Assembly (NCBI RefSeq): GCF_000426065.1
Contig: NZ_AUEQ01000010.1
Location: forward strand, 1-45,657
Source of the DNA: Mycobacterium sp. URHD0025
GTDB lineage: Bacteria; Actinomycetota; Actinomycetes; Mycobacteriales; Mycobacteriaceae
Length of the DNA: 45,657 bases
Reading direction: 5' to 3'
The position numbers and the translations under genes were made by a program. Shown in pieces: positions 8,294 through 17,470 of the stretch. Below the pieces are notes generated by a model, which was not told the DNA's origin, ran no database searches, and saw nothing but the letters and a program-made list of their open reading frames with translations. How positions within the stretch are numbered: position 1 is the stretch's first letter; every line of letters begins with the position of its first letter.

Positions 8294-8617
8294 ATGTCTG
8301 CGTACACCACCATTGGCCGGCTTCTGGGCTGTGTGGCGCTGAGTGCCGCCGGCGCATTGGCGGTCCTGGCGGTGAGCAATGCATCCGCCGCGGCCGCGCC
8401 GCGGATGCCGCTGCCCACCGATGACCAGCCGCCCGCAGTGCCGTTCGATCCCGGTGCGTTGGTCCATGCCATCGACGACTACGCATCGCTGCTGTCGATA
8501 CTGACGGGTGGGCACAACGCTCAGCCCGGCCTCACCGGGCCGGTGAGCACTGTTCCCGGATCGACAGGCGCGTACCCGATGCTGCCCGGCGTGCCCATGC
8601 TTCCGGGGGAGCCGTGA
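8294..8617 (+). CDS. Small secreted protein of unknown function
   Basis: This protein has 107 residues with a Sec-type signal peptide (hydrophobic 8-28, Ala-rich cleavage region near residues 30-36) and a short, Pro/Gly-rich mature part containing PMLPGVPMLPG. No enzymatic motif is visible. GGGGAGAG lies about 5 nt upstream of the ATG. It follows the Cys-rich leader ORF and its hairpin, which may control it, and is followed by another very small ORF. Proteins of this style are common and uncharacterised in mycobacteria. Confidence 0.7.
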   Translation: MSAYTTIGRLLGCVALSAAGALAVLAVSNASAAAAPRMPLPTDDQPPAVPFDPGALVHAIDDYASLLSILTGGHNAQPGLTGPVSTVPGSTGAYPMLPGVPMLPGEP

Positions 8618-8695
8618 ACCCGATGCACCCGCGAACCGTGTATCAGACACAGCCAGATCCGAGGATGACCAATCAGCAGAACGGAGTGAACCGCC

Positions 8696-8836
8696 GTGTA
8701 TATCAGTCGAACAGTTGACACGCGCACCGCGCGGATCGCCCTCTCGCTGATCCGCTGTCCCATCAAGAGCCGGCGGTATCCCGCCAAGCAGGAGCGCTTG
8801 GTCACTCCGCAGGAAGCGGCGCTGCTCATCCGCTGA
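8696..8836 (+). CDS. Possible 46-residue basic protein
   Basis: GTG at 8696, with GGAG about 9 nt upstream, opens a frame of 46 residues (VYISRTVDTRTARIALSLIR at the start, TPQEAALLIR at the end) that is Arg-rich and has one Cys. It fills the gap between the secreted protein gene and the convergent monooxygenase, whose stop codon begins one nucleotide later. No family is recognised. The tight packing and usable ribosome site argue for a real gene; the short length argues for caution. Confidence 0.35.
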   Translation: MYISRTVDTRTARIALSLIRCPIKSRRYPAKQERLVTPQEAALLIR

Positions 8837-8837
8837 C

Positions 8838-10013
8838 TCAGGCGGCCCGGTCCGTGTTCTCGGCGACCCGCTCGGCGTCATAGGTGTTGATGGCGACACT
8901 GTCGAGGATCGTGTGCAATTGGTCGGCCTGCGTCTCAGGGGTGAGTTCTGTCGAGCGATAGATGGACCCCGCGGCACGTGCCTGCCGGCGCACATGGCGG
9001 GTACGGTCCATGCGCAGCTGTTCGTAACGACGCAGTCGCGCTCCGAGTTCGCCGGATCCGGCATCGCGCAAGATCACGGCCAAGGTGATCGCATCTTCGA
9101 TGGCCTGGTTGGCGCCCTGTCCGAGATGCGGTGTGACCGCGTGCGCGCTGTCGCCCAGCAGAGTGATCCGGTCGGTCGACCACCGGTCCAGGGGCTCGCG
9201 GTCGTAGATGCCCCAGCGGAACGTAGAATCCATCGCCTCGATGATCGTCGACACCCTCGGATCCCAGCCCCGGTAGGCGGCCGCGAGTTCGGCGACATCA
9301 CCAGGGGCGGTCCATGATTCGGTGACTGTCAGATTGGTGGGGACGAATGCCACGATGTTGAGGAGGTCGCCGGCCGACACGGGGTAGGCCAGGAAACTCT
9401 GCTGCGGCCCCAGCCACATGGAGCTGGCATTCATGCCGACTGCGCCGCGCAGCCGCTCGGCGGGAATCAGCCCGCGGTAAGCCATGATTCCCTCGCTGAC
9501 CGGTTGGGCCGCACGCGTCACCTTTCCCTGAAGGCGCGAGTGGATACCGTCGGCGCCGACGAGCAGATCCGCGTCGACCGTCGAGCCATCGGCGAATTCG
9601 ACGTGCACCCCGTCGCTGTGTTCGGTGGCTCCGACACATGAGCGGCCCAGTTGCAGGGCGTCGGCGGGTAGCGCGTCGGCGAGGACCTTCTGGAACTCGC
9701 CACGGTGCAGGCACCAGGTCGTGGCCGGATCCCCGAAGCCGAGGTTGGACGGCTCACCGGCGATCGGAGCGGCCTGCCAGGTGCGGAACTGGTAGTGCGT
9801 GACCGGTCCGGCGATCGCGGCTACCGCGTCGCCCACTCCCAGGCGGGACAGGATGCGCGATCCGTTCGTCGCTATCGAGACCCCCGCGCCGAGGGCCTTG
9901 AGCTCGTGCACCTGTTCGTACACGGTCGCATCGATCCCGTTGGCACGCATGGCAATCGCGGTAGTCAACCCGCCGATGCCGGCACCCACGACGGCAACTC
10001 GAAGCCCGCTCAT
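8838..10013 (-). CDS. FAD-dependent aromatic-ring monooxygenase (group A flavoprotein)
   Basis: The 391-residue protein shows all three fingerprints of the class: N-terminal GAGIGGLTTAIAMRANG (dinucleotide binding), VGADGIHSR (DG motif) and LLGDSAHAVTPHLGQGANQA (GD motif). Such enzymes use NAD(P)H and oxygen to hydroxylate substrates such as salicylate, 6-hydroxynicotinate or 3-hydroxybenzoate; the substrate here cannot be read. GAGGAGGAA precedes the ATG at 10013, so the seven upstream residues of the longer frame are rejected. The gene diverges from a TetR regulator and shares a promoter/operator region with it, so it is probably repressed by that TetR until substrate or product appears. 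Confidence 0.85.
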   Translation of the reverse strand: MSGLRVAVVGAGIGGLTTAIAMRANGIDATVYEQVHELKALGAGVSIATNGSRILSRLGVGDAVAAIAGPVTHYQFRTWQAAPIAGEPSNLGFGDPATTWCLHRGEFQKVLADALPADALQLGRSCVGATEHSDGVHVEFADGSTVDADLLVGADGIHSRLQGKVTRAAQPVSEGIMAYRGLIPAERLRGAVGMNASSMWLGPQQSFLAYPVSAGDLLNIVAFVPTNLTVTESWTAPGDVAELAAAYRGWDPRVSTIIEAMDSTFRWGIYDREPLDRWSTDRITLLGDSAHAVTPHLGQGANQAIEDAITLAVILRDAGSGELGARLRRYEQLRMDRTRHVRRQARAAGSIYRSTELTPETQADQLHTILDSVAINTYDAERVAENTDRAA

Positions 10014-10039
10014 GAGTTCCTCCTCAATCCGCAATAAAT

Positions 10040-10053
10040 GTACCGATCGATAC
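10040..10053. promoter_or_regulatory. Secondary TetR operator-like site
   Basis: GTACCGATCGATAC differs from the main palindrome by one base. Its flank TAAAT is also repeated, so a 15-nt block recurs exactly 30 bp away from the main site (about three helical turns). It falls in the 5' leader of the monooxygenase, between the -10 hexamer and the ribosome site. Confidence 0.6.
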
Positions 10054-10057
10054 GCCT

Positions 10058-10086
10058 TTGACTATAAATGTACCGATCGGTACAGT
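10058..10086 (+). promoter_or_regulatory. Sigma-A-type promoter of the TetR gene, giving a leaderless start
   Basis: TTGACT (10058-10063), a 17-nt spacer and TACAGT (10081-10086) form a near-consensus promoter. Six nucleotides separate the -10 from GTG 10093, so transcription would start at the start codon. Most of the spacer is the operator palindrome. Confidence 0.65.
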
Positions 10087-10089
10087 CAA
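10061..10089 (-). promoter_or_regulatory. Sigma-A-type promoter of the monooxygenase gene
   Basis: On the minus strand TTGACT (10089-10084), a 17-nt spacer and TATAGT (10066-10061) face the opposite way and overlap the TetR promoter almost completely. The -10 of each promoter overlaps the -35 of the other. The leader to the monooxygenase ATG would be about 40 nt and contains the second operator. Confidence 0.65.
10070..10083. promoter_or_regulatory. Main TetR operator, perfect 14-bp palindrome
   Basis: GTACCGATCGGTAC is its own reverse complement and lies in the spacer shared by both divergent promoters, so one bound dimer would block both. This is a typical TetR arrangement; binding itself is inferred. 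Confidence 0.7.
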
Positions 10090-10092
10090 GGA

Positions 10093-10665
10093 GTGGCCAG
10101 GACAGCGGATCCCGTCAAGCGCGAAGAGTTGTTGAACGGTGTCGTCGGCTACCTCGAGCAGCATGGCATCGGGGAGATGTCGCTGGCGCCCATGGCCCAG
10201 GCCCTGGGTACGAGCAAGCGAATGTTGCTGTACTACTTCGGTGATCGGGCGGAACTGCTGGCGCAGGCCCTCGAGGCGAGCCGTCCGCAGCTGGGCGAGA
10301 TATTCAGCGCCGTCACCAGTGCGGACGAATTCGTGGATGCGGCACGGACTTTGTGGCGGGAGCTGACGCGTGGCGGTGAACGCCGCAACGTGCGCCTGCT
10401 GTTGCAGGTGCTCAGCCTGGCGGTCACCGACCCTCAGACGTACGGCGAGGCAGCCCGGAGCGCGGTCGAAGTCATGATCGCCCCGATAGCCCAGGCGCTG
10501 TCAGCAATCGGTTACCCCGCCGACACCGCCTGTGCGCGTGCCACATTGGTGGTCTCCGGCCTGCGCGGGCTGTGCCAGGACGGTCTGGTCACCGCGGACC
10601 GTGCCCGCGTCGACGCCGCTGCGGAGCTCTTGATCGCCGCGGCGGTCAGCGCACCTGTCGCCTGA
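10093..10665 (+). CDS. TetR-family transcriptional regulator, divergent to the monooxygenase
   Basis: The 190-residue protein has an N-terminal helix-turn-helix (SLAPMAQALGTSKRMLLYYF, about residues 34-53) with the tyrosine-rich YYFGDR ending that marks TetR repressors, followed by an all-helical ligand domain. I place the start at GTG 10093. AAGGAG abuts it too closely to act as a ribosome site, but a promoter whose -10 ends six nt upstream predicts a leaderless mRNA starting at this GTG. The longer frame upstream runs through the operators and the other gene. It likely represses itself and the monooxygenase through the palindromes at 10040-10083. Confidence 0.85.
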   Translation: MARTADPVKREELLNGVVGYLEQHGIGEMSLAPMAQALGTSKRMLLYYFGDRAELLAQALEASRPQLGEIFSAVTSADEFVDAARTLWRELTRGGERRNVRLLLQVLSLAVTDPQTYGEAARSAVEVMIAPIAQALSAIGYPADTACARATLVVSGLRGLCQDGLVTADRARVDAAAELLIAAAVSAPVA

Positions 10666-10669
10666 GGAT

Positions 10670-11836
10670 CTATCCGTAGACGAGATGCGGGTAGACATCC
10701 TGGCGGTGCTGAAACTTCAGGATGTCAGCGTTCATGGCGATGCCGTCACGAATCTCGATGGCCCGGGAGATCGTATTGTCCGAATCCCAGGCCGTCGGGC
10801 CGGCGAGGATCGTCTCGATGTGCGGCAGCAGCGCTTCGCTGATCTCCCAGGTCGCAGAGTTCCACAGGTAGGACGGGCTGTGGTCCACGGCGTAGTAGTA
10901 GACGCGGTCGCCCACCATGCGGACCGGCTCGGTGAACGAGCTCGGGGTCGCCCAGCTGAACCCCATACCGGCATCGCACGAGACGTCGATGAGCAGGCTG
11001 CCCGGGGCGAACATGGTCAGATCGTCTTCGGTGACGAAGATCAGGGGAGTGTTGGGATCCTGCAACACGCAGTTGACGACGATGTCGTTGTCGGCGAGGA
11101 AGCGAGCCACCGGCACCACCCCGTCCTCCGGTGTATCGGCCCACGTCCGCTCGGGAGTTTCCTTGTCGCGTCCCATTTGCACGATCTGCGTCGAGTGGAT
11201 CGGCGACCCGACGGCGGCCACCTCACGGTTGGTCAGGACGCGGACGTCATCGACGCCGTGGGCGTTGAGTGCGGTGACCGCGCCGCGGGCCGTCGCACCG
11301 AACCCGATGACCGCGGCGCGGAGCCGACGACCGTAGCTGCCGGTGATTCCGGCCAGTTGCATCGCATGGAGCACCGAGCAGTAACCCGCGAGCTCGTTGT
11401 TCTTGTGAAAGACGTGAAGACCGAATCCACCGTCGGCCTGCCAGTGGTTCATCGCCTCGAAGGCGATCAAGGTCAGCCGCCGGTCAATCGCGATCTGCGT
11501 GAGGGCGGCATCCTGCACGCAGTGCGGCCACCCCCAGACCACTTGTCCTTCCCTCAGCTCTGCCAGATCCTCCGCCTGCACCTTGGGCAGCAGCACGATG
11601 TCGCAGTCCGCGATGATCTCCTCGCGCGTCCTGATGCCGCCGACCAGCTCGGCCAGTTCGTCGTCGGTGGCGCCGAATTCCTCGCCGTAGCCGTGCTCGA
11701 CGAAGATACGTTGCCGCATCGGTGGATCGATCCTGCTGAAGTGCGCCGGGTGGATGGGCAGCCTACGCTCGTCGGGTTTCCGGGAGTGGGCCAGGACGCC
11801 CAACGAAAGCTGTTTCACCTCAGCGCTTCTGGTCAT
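10670..11836 (-). CDS. Alanine dehydrogenase / PNT-type enzyme, N5-(carboxyethyl)ornithine synthase-like
   Basis: This 388-residue protein has the N-terminal alanine dehydrogenase/transhydrogenase fold start (EVKQLSLGVLAHSRKPDERR) and a Rossmann segment AAVIGFGATARGAVTAL in the middle (about residue 175-190). Catalytic-fold relatives include alanine dehydrogenase, saccharopine dehydrogenase-type enzymes and N5-(carboxyethyl)ornithine synthase, which joins pyruvate to ornithine reductively. Segments such as EAMNHW and the acidic DPNTPLIFVTEDD look more like the last group than canonical alanine dehydrogenase, but I am not certain. ATG 11836 is preceded by GAGG at 8 nt; GTG 11845 is the alternative. 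It converges with the TetR gene four nt away. Confidence 0.65.
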   Translation of the reverse strand: MTRSAEVKQLSLGVLAHSRKPDERRLPIHPAHFSRIDPPMRQRIFVEHGYGEEFGATDDELAELVGGIRTREEIIADCDIVLLPKVQAEDLAELREGQVVWGWPHCVQDAALTQIAIDRRLTLIAFEAMNHWQADGGFGLHVFHKNNELAGYCSVLHAMQLAGITGSYGRRLRAAVIGFGATARGAVTALNAHGVDDVRVLTNREVAAVGSPIHSTQIVQMGRDKETPERTWADTPEDGVVPVARFLADNDIVVNCVLQDPNTPLIFVTEDDLTMFAPGSLLIDVSCDAGMGFSWATPSSFTEPVRMVGDRVYYYAVDHSPSYLWNSATWEISEALLPHIETILAGPTAWDSDNTISRAIEIRDGIAMNADILKFQHRQDVYPHLVYG

Positions 11837-11968
11837 TTGTGACACCTCGATGGGCTGAGTCGAACCTTCGAGGAAGACATGTCAGACAACGCCGGGCCCC
11901 TTGATTGTGAGGGCCTGAGTGGTCCCGATGCCTTTGACACTACGCGGCGCGGAACGCCACCGGTGCCA

Positions 11969-14824
11969 TCAGCGGCCGGTGCGCTCCAGCGCCTGCGCCA
12001 CCACACCGCGCGCAGGCCGCTGCCGGACCAGCTGTGGCCACCAGAACCAACGGCCCATCAACGCCGCGATCGACGGCGTCATGAACGACCGGATCACCAG
12101 GGTGTCGAACAGCAGGCCCAGTCCGATCGTCGAACCGACCTGGGCCACCACGATCATCTCGCTGACCACCATCGACATCATGGTGAACGCGAACACCAGA
12201 CCGGCCGCGGTCACCACCGACCCGCTGCCGCCCATGGCCCGGATGATGCCGGTGTTGATACCGGCGGGCAGTTCCTCTTTGAGCCGCGCCACCAGCAGCA
12301 GGTTGTAGTCCGCACCGACGGCCAGCAGCACGATCACCGCCATCGCCATCACCATGAAGTGCAGTTCGATGCCAAGCAGGTGTTGCCACACCAGGACCGA
12401 CAGGCCGAACGATGTTCCCAGCGAGACGAGCACGGTGCCGACGATCACCGCGGCCGCCACCAAACTGCGCGTGATGATCAGCATGATGATGAAGATCAGG
12501 CACAGTGCCGAGATGCCGGCGATGATCAGGTCGTAGTTGTTGCCTTCCTGCATGTCCTTGAAGGCCGAGGCGGTACCGCCCATGTAGACCTTGGACCCTT
12601 GCCAGGGCGTGCCCTTCATGGCTTCCTTGGCGGCCAGCTTGATGCCGTCGATGAGCTTGATACCTTCGGGCGTCAGCGGGTCACCTTGGTGAGAGATGAT
12701 GAAGCGCACCGCTTTTCCGTCGGGGGAGATGAAGCTCTTCATACCGCGCTTGAAGTCGGCGTTTTTGAAGATCTCCGGCGGCAGATAGAAGCTGTCGTCG
12801 TTCTTGGAGTCGTTGAATGCCGTACCCATGGCGGTCTGGTTGTCCTGCATCGCCGCCATCTGATCCTGCAGGCCCTTCTGGGTCTGATTCATGGTCAGCA
12901 TCATGGTCTTCATGTTCCGCATGGTCTCGATCTGCGGCTGCATCATGGTCGCCATCTGCGGCATCAGTTCATCGAGGCGGTGCATGTCGGGCATCAGCTG
13001 CTGGATGCTCTCGGTCATCGTGTCCACACCGTCGAGGCCGTCGAACACCGAGCGCATCGAGGCGCACATCGGGATGTCGTAGCAGTGCGGTTCCCAGTAC
13101 AGGTAGTTGCGCAGCGGACGCAGGAAATCGTCGAAATCCGAGATGTGGTCCCGCAATTCGGCGATGTCGACCACCATCCGGTCCATCTTGCCCACCATGC
13201 TGTGGGTGATGCCGCTCATCTCCTGCATCAGCACGATCATCTGATCCATCGTGTCGATGGTCTTCTGCATCTCGTCGGCCTGCAGCAGCATGTCGTCGGC
13301 GCGGTCGGTGAGGTACTTGCGGTTCATGGTCTGCATGACCCCGCCCATGCTCATCTGGGCCGGAATGGTGCTGAACTCCAACGGTTCACCTTGCGGCCGG
13401 GTGATGGCCTGCACGCTGCCGACGCCGGGAACACTGAAGATCCGTTTGGCGATCCTGTCGATCACCAGGAAGTCGGCCGAATTGCGGATGTCATGGTCGG
13501 TTTCGATGAGCACCAGCTCGGGGTTCATCTTCGCCGCCGAGAAATGCCGGTCGGCCGCGGCATAGCCCTCCTGCGCCGGCAGATCGGTGGGCAGGTAGTT
13601 GCGGTCGTTGTAGTTGGTCCGGTAGCCCGGCAGCGTGAGCAGGCCCACCAGCGACAGCAGGATGGTGCCGAGCAGCACCGGCCCCGGCCAGCGGACCACG
13701 AAGGCTCCCAGTCGCCGCCAGAAGCGGATGCGCATGGCGCGTTTGGGTTCGAGCACCTTGCCGAACCGGCTGGCCACCGTGATCACCGCGGGCCCCAGCG
13801 ACAGCGCGGCCAGAACCGTGACGGTCATGCCGACGGCCATCGGAATGCCGAGGGTCTGGAAATAGGGCAGCCGGGTGAAATGCAGACACAACGTCGCGCC
13901 GGCGATCGTCATACCGGACCCGAGCACCACATGCGCGGTGCCGTGGAACATCGTGTAATACGCCTGTTCTCGGTCCTCGCCGACACTGCGGGCTTCCTGA
14001 TATCGCCCGATCAGGAAGATCGCGTAATCGGTGGCCGCGGCGATCGCGAGCGTGACCAGAAGCTGTGTCGCGAAGGTCGAGAGGCCGATCAGATTGTGAT
14101 AGCCCAGGAATGCGACGAAGCCGCGGGCCACCGACAGCTCGATCACCACCATCGCCAGCACCAGGAGCACCGTGATGATCGATCGGTACACCAGCAGCAG
14201 CATCGTGATGATGACGAGGAACGTGACGCCTTCGATGATCTTGACGCTGCGGTCGCCGGAGATCTGCTGGTCGGCTGCCAGGGCGGTGGGCCCGGTGACG
14301 TATACCTTGAGGCCCGGCGGCGGGGACAGCTCCGCGATCAGTTTCTGGACGGCTTCCACCGATTCGTTGGCCAACAACTCACCCATGTTGCCGGCCAGAT
14401 ACACCTGCACGTAGGCGGCTTTACCGTCATTGCTCTGGGCGCCGGCCTCGGTCAGCGGGTCGCCCCAGAAATCCTGGACGTGCTCGACGTGCTTCTTGTC
14501 AGCCTCGAGCCGGTCGACCATGTCGTTGTAGAACCGGTGGGCATCAGCGTCGAGTTTGGCCCCGTCCCCCTGGGCCTCCAACACGATCATCGCCGAGCTG
14601 TCGGAGTGAAACTCGTCGAACACCTTGCCGACGCGCTTCATCGCGATCACCGATGGTGCCTCTTCGGGGCTCATCGACACCGAGCGCATCTGGCCGACCA
14701 CCTCGAGCGGGGGAACGGTCACGCTCAGAAACGCGAGCAGCGCGATCCAGCCGACAATCACCGGAATGGCGAGTCGACGGATCCATCGAGCAACCCCCGT
14801 GTGGGGGGCTCTGGAATCGGCCAT
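11969..14824 (-). CDS. MmpL-family RND transporter
   Basis: The 951-residue inner-membrane protein has the MmpL layout: TM1 (about 15-37), a large periplasmic domain, five helices, TM7, a second long periplasmic domain rich in Met and coiled-coil-like (about 480-650), and five closing helices. The proton-relay Asp-Tyr pairs are present in TM4 (Asp 266-Tyr 267 in [14 protein letters not shown]) and TM10 (Asp 839-Tyr 840 in GADYNLLL). Length and the Met-rich second loop resemble the MmpL4/MmpL5 group, which export siderophores or other lipids and normally pair with an MmpS; no MmpS gene is next to it here. AAGGG precedes the ATG. An iron-box-like site lies 51-69 nt upstream. The cargo is unknown. 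Confidence 0.85.
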   Translation of the reverse strand: MADSRAPHTGVARWIRRLAIPVIVGWIALLAFLSVTVPPLEVVGQMRSVSMSPEEAPSVIAMKRVGKVFDEFHSDSSAMIVLEAQGDGAKLDADAHRFYNDMVDRLEADKKHVEHVQDFWGDPLTEAGAQSNDGKAAYVQVYLAGNMGELLANESVEAVQKLIAELSPPPGLKVYVTGPTALAADQQISGDRSVKIIEGVTFLVIITMLLLVYRSIITVLLVLAMVVIELSVARGFVAFLGYHNLIGLSTFATQLLVTLAIAAATDYAIFLIGRYQEARSVGEDREQAYYTMFHGTAHVVLGSGMTIAGATLCLHFTRLPYFQTLGIPMAVGMTVTVLAALSLGPAVITVASRFGKVLEPKRAMRIRFWRRLGAFVVRWPGPVLLGTILLSLVGLLTLPGYRTNYNDRNYLPTDLPAQEGYAAADRHFSAAKMNPELVLIETDHDIRNSADFLVIDRIAKRIFSVPGVGSVQAITRPQGEPLEFSTIPAQMSMGGVMQTMNRKYLTDRADDMLLQADEMQKTIDTMDQMIVLMQEMSGITHSMVGKMDRMVVDIAELRDHISDFDDFLRPLRNYLYWEPHCYDIPMCASMRSVFDGLDGVDTMTESIQQLMPDMHRLDELMPQMATMMQPQIETMRNMKTMMLTMNQTQKGLQDQMAAMQDNQTAMGTAFNDSKNDDSFYLPPEIFKNADFKRGMKSFISPDGKAVRFIISHQGDPLTPEGIKLIDGIKLAAKEAMKGTPWQGSKVYMGGTASAFKDMQEGNNYDLIIAGISALCLIFIIMLIITRSLVAAAVIVGTVLVSLGTSFGLSVLVWQHLLGIELHFMVMAMAVIVLLAVGADYNLLLVARLKEELPAGINTGIIRAMGGSGSVVTAAGLVFAFTMMSMVVSEMIVVAQVGSTIGLGLLFDTLVIRSFMTPSIAALMGRWFWWPQLVRQRPARGVVAQALERTGR

Positions 14825-14874
14825 CAGGAACCCTTGGTGGTCGGTGGGGTGAGCACGATGCGGCGGTGGGGCAT

Positions 14875-14893
14875 TGTGCGAAGGCTTACCTTA
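14875..14893 (-). promoter_or_regulatory. IdeR/DtxR iron-box-like site upstream of mmpL
   Basis: On the minus strand the sequence TAAGGTAAGCCTTCGCACA shares 13 of 19 positions, by hand count, with the DtxR/IdeR consensus TTAGGTTAGCCTAACCTAA, including the core AGGT-AGCCT, but the right half is poor. Position upstream of an MmpL4/5-like gene makes iron control plausible; no binding evidence. Confidence 0.3.
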
Positions 14894-14966
14894 CTACGCG
14901 GTGTCGCCGTCCCCTGTCTTACCAGACCAGCGGCTGCGACAGCCCGTGAGCGGTCCCCAGCTGGCA

Positions 14967-16901
14967 TTACACGCCGACCGGTTCGATGTCGTCGACGTGG
15001 CCCAGCCGCCATTGCCCTTCGCCGAGCAGCTCCAGGTGCGTGGTGTGGTGGCGGTGAACCGTGCTGCGGTGGGTGACGCTGACCAACACCGTGTCGGGCA
15101 GTTCGCGCCGGATCAGGCTGTAGATCATGAATTCCAGCGGCTCGTCGAGCGCTGAGGTCGCCTCGTCGAGGAACACCACCTTGGGTTTGGTGAGCAACAC
15201 CCGGGCGAATGCCACCCGCTGTTGTTCGCCGGGCGAGAGCACCTTGGCCCAGTCGCCGTCCTCGTCGAGCCGGTCGACGTAGCGCGGCAGCGCGACCGCG
15301 AGCAGGGCCTCCCGCAGCGCAGTGTCGGGCAGGTCGCCGGGTTGGTGCGGGTAGGACACCACGGTCCGGAGGTCTCCCAGCGGGACATAGGGCACCTGCG
15401 ACAGATACAGCGTCTCGTTCTCGCCTTGCGGGCACCGCACCGTGCCCGAGGCGTACGGCCACAGCTGGGCGATGCTGCGCAGCAGCGTGGTCTTGCCGGT
15501 GCCCGATTTACCGGTGATGATCATCGCCTCTCCGGCGGCCAGGGTCAGGCTGAGGTCATCGATCAACTGCTCGCCCGCTGGGTTGCGCACCTCGACGTCG
15601 CCGAGTTCGACGAGCCCGGCTGTGCCGGCGGCGAGATCTGAGACGGCCAGCTCCGGCAGTGCGCGGCTCTGCTCGTCGGCGGCCACCAGGCCGTGCAGAC
15701 GGATGATCGAGGCCCGGTAGCCCGCGAACGTGTCGTACGAGTTGCGGAAGAACGACAGCGCATCCTGGATGGCGCCGAAGGCGGCCACCGACTGATTGAC
15801 GGTGCCGAGCTGGATCTGACCGGTGAACAGGCGCGGGGCCTGCAACATCCAGGGCAGCGGAATGATGATGTGGTTCATCGACAGGTTCCAGCCGGTGAAG
15901 GCCAACGTCCGATTGATGAAGTGTTTGTAGTTGGTGACGACGGCGGCGAAGCGTTCCCGCAGCTGCGACCGTTCGACCTTCTCACCGCGGTACAGCGCGA
16001 CCGACTCGGCGGCGTCGCGCAGCCGCACCAACGCGTAACGGAAAGCGGCGTTGAACTTTTCGTTGTTGAAGGACAGCCGGATCAGCGGGCGGCCGAGCGC
16101 GAAGGCGATCACCGTGGCGAAGGCGACGTAGACGAACACCGACCAGAACATCGCTCGGGGGATCTGGAGCCCGAAGATGCTGAGCTCACCCGACAGGTTC
16201 CACAGGATGGAGGTGAACGAGATGACCGAGACGATCGACGAGATGGCGCCGAAAGGCAGTGTGCCGTTGCTGGTCTGGTGCGGGGTGTTGGGCTGTGGGC
16301 CCGACAGCGCGGTGAACACGTCGATGTCGGACTGGATGCGCTGATCCGGGTTGTCGATGGTCTGGTCGATGAACCGGGACCGGTAGTAGGCGCGGCCGTC
16401 GAGCCAGTCGCCGGTGAGCCGGTCGGTCAGCCACGCGCGCCAGGCCAGCATGAACCGCTGCGTCATGAACAGGTCGATCAGCACCCGCGTGACCAGGATG
16501 GCCGCCAGCACCATGAAGGTCAGCAGCGCGATCCAGAAACCCCTGATCCCCGAAGTTCTCACCTCGTCGTTGCCGGTGGCCAAGCCCTCGACGGCGACCT
16601 GTGCCGAGGTGAACAGGTCATTGCCCTGGTAGCTGAACAACACCGACAGCCGCACGCCGATGATCACCGACAGCAACATCGCGGCCAGGATCAACCACGG
16701 CTTCACGCTGTGCCGCCCGGTGAAGTACGCGCCGGTGACGGCCCAGAACTGACGGCCCCACGTGGTGAACCGGGCGATCAGGGTCAGTACCGCCAGGGTG
16801 CAGACCGCCGTGATGGTCCAGGCCTGCGCCAGCCACCACAGGGAATGCAGAAGCTCGTTGCTCCAGTCGATCGAGGGCGAGAAAGGTTTCACTTCGCCCA
16901 C
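14967..16901 (-). CDS. bacA: SbmA/BacA-like ABC transporter with fused ATPase (Rv1819c BacA type)
   Basis: The 644-residue protein joins an SbmA/BacA-type membrane domain (helices from about residue 20 to 400) to a C-terminal ABC ATPase. The ATPase shows Walker [10 protein letters not shown] (Lys about 470), Q-loop region YLSQVPYVP, signature LSPGEQQR, Walker [14 protein letters not shown] and a switch His in SVTHRS. The size and domain order match mycobacterial BacA (Rv1819c, about 639 residues), which imports vitamin B12 and lets in bleomycin and some antimicrobial peptides. That function is by family. It is on the same strand as mmpL, upstream by 142 nt, and diverges from the formamidase cluster. 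The symbol is used in the mycobacterial sense. Confidence 0.85.
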   Translation of the reverse strand: MGEVKPFSPSIDWSNELLHSLWWLAQAWTITAVCTLAVLTLIARFTTWGRQFWAVTGAYFTGRHSVKPWLILAAMLLSVIIGVRLSVLFSYQGNDLFTSAQVAVEGLATGNDEVRTSGIRGFWIALLTFMVLAAILVTRVLIDLFMTQRFMLAWRAWLTDRLTGDWLDGRAYYRSRFIDQTIDNPDQRIQSDIDVFTALSGPQPNTPHQTSNGTLPFGAISSIVSVISFTSILWNLSGELSIFGLQIPRAMFWSVFVYVAFATVIAFALGRPLIRLSFNNEKFNAAFRYALVRLRDAAESVALYRGEKVERSQLRERFAAVVTNYKHFINRTLAFTGWNLSMNHIIIPLPWMLQAPRLFTGQIQLGTVNQSVAAFGAIQDALSFFRNSYDTFAGYRASIIRLHGLVAADEQSRALPELAVSDLAAGTAGLVELGDVEVRNPAGEQLIDDLSLTLAAGEAMIITGKSGTGKTTLLRSIAQLWPYASGTVRCPQGENETLYLSQVPYVPLGDLRTVVSYPHQPGDLPDTALREALLAVALPRYVDRLDEDGDWAKVLSPGEQQRVAFARVLLTKPKVVFLDEATSALDEPLEFMIYSLIRRELPDTVLVSVTHRSTVHRHHTTHLELLGEGQWRLGHVDDIEPVGV

Positions 16902-17018
16902 CGGGCCCCTCCTGATCTGCCGGCTGGATTGCCAGACGCGCCTTGGGTGGAAGCTACCGCAGGACGGGAAGCCCCAGTCGGATGCGCGGCCAATGCCGAG
17001 ATTGAAAGGAGGGACGAG

Positions 17019-17147
17019 ATGTCCGCAATTTCTGTCCCTCAGCGCAATTTCGATGACAGGGCAGGGCTGGCCGGCGATCCTGCGTCCGACGTCGAATGTC
17101 TCCGAATCAGCGCGCCAAGATCGGCATATATAGGTAACCTCGCATAG
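17019..17147 (+). CDS. Short leader ORF before fmdB (42 residues)
   Basis: AAAGGAGGG stands 5 nt before ATG 17019, the strongest ribosome site in the neighbourhood, and opens a 42-residue frame starting [16 protein letters not shown] and ending AYIGNLA. It ends 31 nt before the GTG of fmdB. It is not similar to anything I recognise. Either a small protein or a regulatory leader of the formamidase operon would fit; the excellent ribosome site is the main support. Confidence 0.45.
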   Translation: MSAISVPQRNFDDRAGLAGDPASDVECLRISAPRSAYIGNLA

Positions 17148-17178
17148 GTCCGCCCTCGGATCGTTAGGAAATCTGTTG

Positions 17179-17460
17179 GTGCTCTATGTGTTTCGCTGTG
17201 AGTCCGGCTGCTCTCCCGTCGAACGGCGATTTTCGATGGATGCTCGTCCCGCGGCGATCGAGTGCCCGGACTGTGGCGCGCGCGCCCGCCGCATGATCGC
17301 CTCGCCAAACCTCGGCCGTGCGGACAAGTCCGCCATGGCACTGCAGGACGCGACGCGTGCCTCGGCCGATCGTCCCGCGGTCACCACCGGTCCGCCACCG
17401 GCCGGCCGGCGGCAGAAAGTCACCACCAATCCGCTTCACCAAAAATTGCCCCCTCCCTGA
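17179..17460 (+). CDS. fmdB: FmdB-family zinc-ribbon protein
   Basis: The product is 93 residues and begins [11 protein letters not shown], the usual FmdB opening in which a short strand is followed by a Cys pair; the second pair is [10 protein letters not shown]. Together they make a zinc ribbon (about residues 7-38). The rest is a Pro-rich, probably unstructured tail. AGGAA lies 8 nt before GTG 17179; TTG 17176 is also possible. FmdB proteins are thought to regulate formamide or acetamide use, and the gene ends 10 nt before fmdA, so the two form an operon. Confidence 0.85.
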   Translation: MLYVFRCESGCSPVERRFSMDARPAAIECPDCGARARRMIASPNLGRADKSAMALQDATRASADRPAVTTGPPPAGRRQKVTTNPLHQKLPPP

Positions 17461-17470
17461 AGGAGAATCA

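Noticed and set aside
11879..15076. A 1065-codon open frame on the plus strand opposite mmpL
   Set aside because: It is antisense to a well-supported transporter; long complementary frames are expected at this GC content, and the translation is His/Gln/Asp-rich without any domain pattern.
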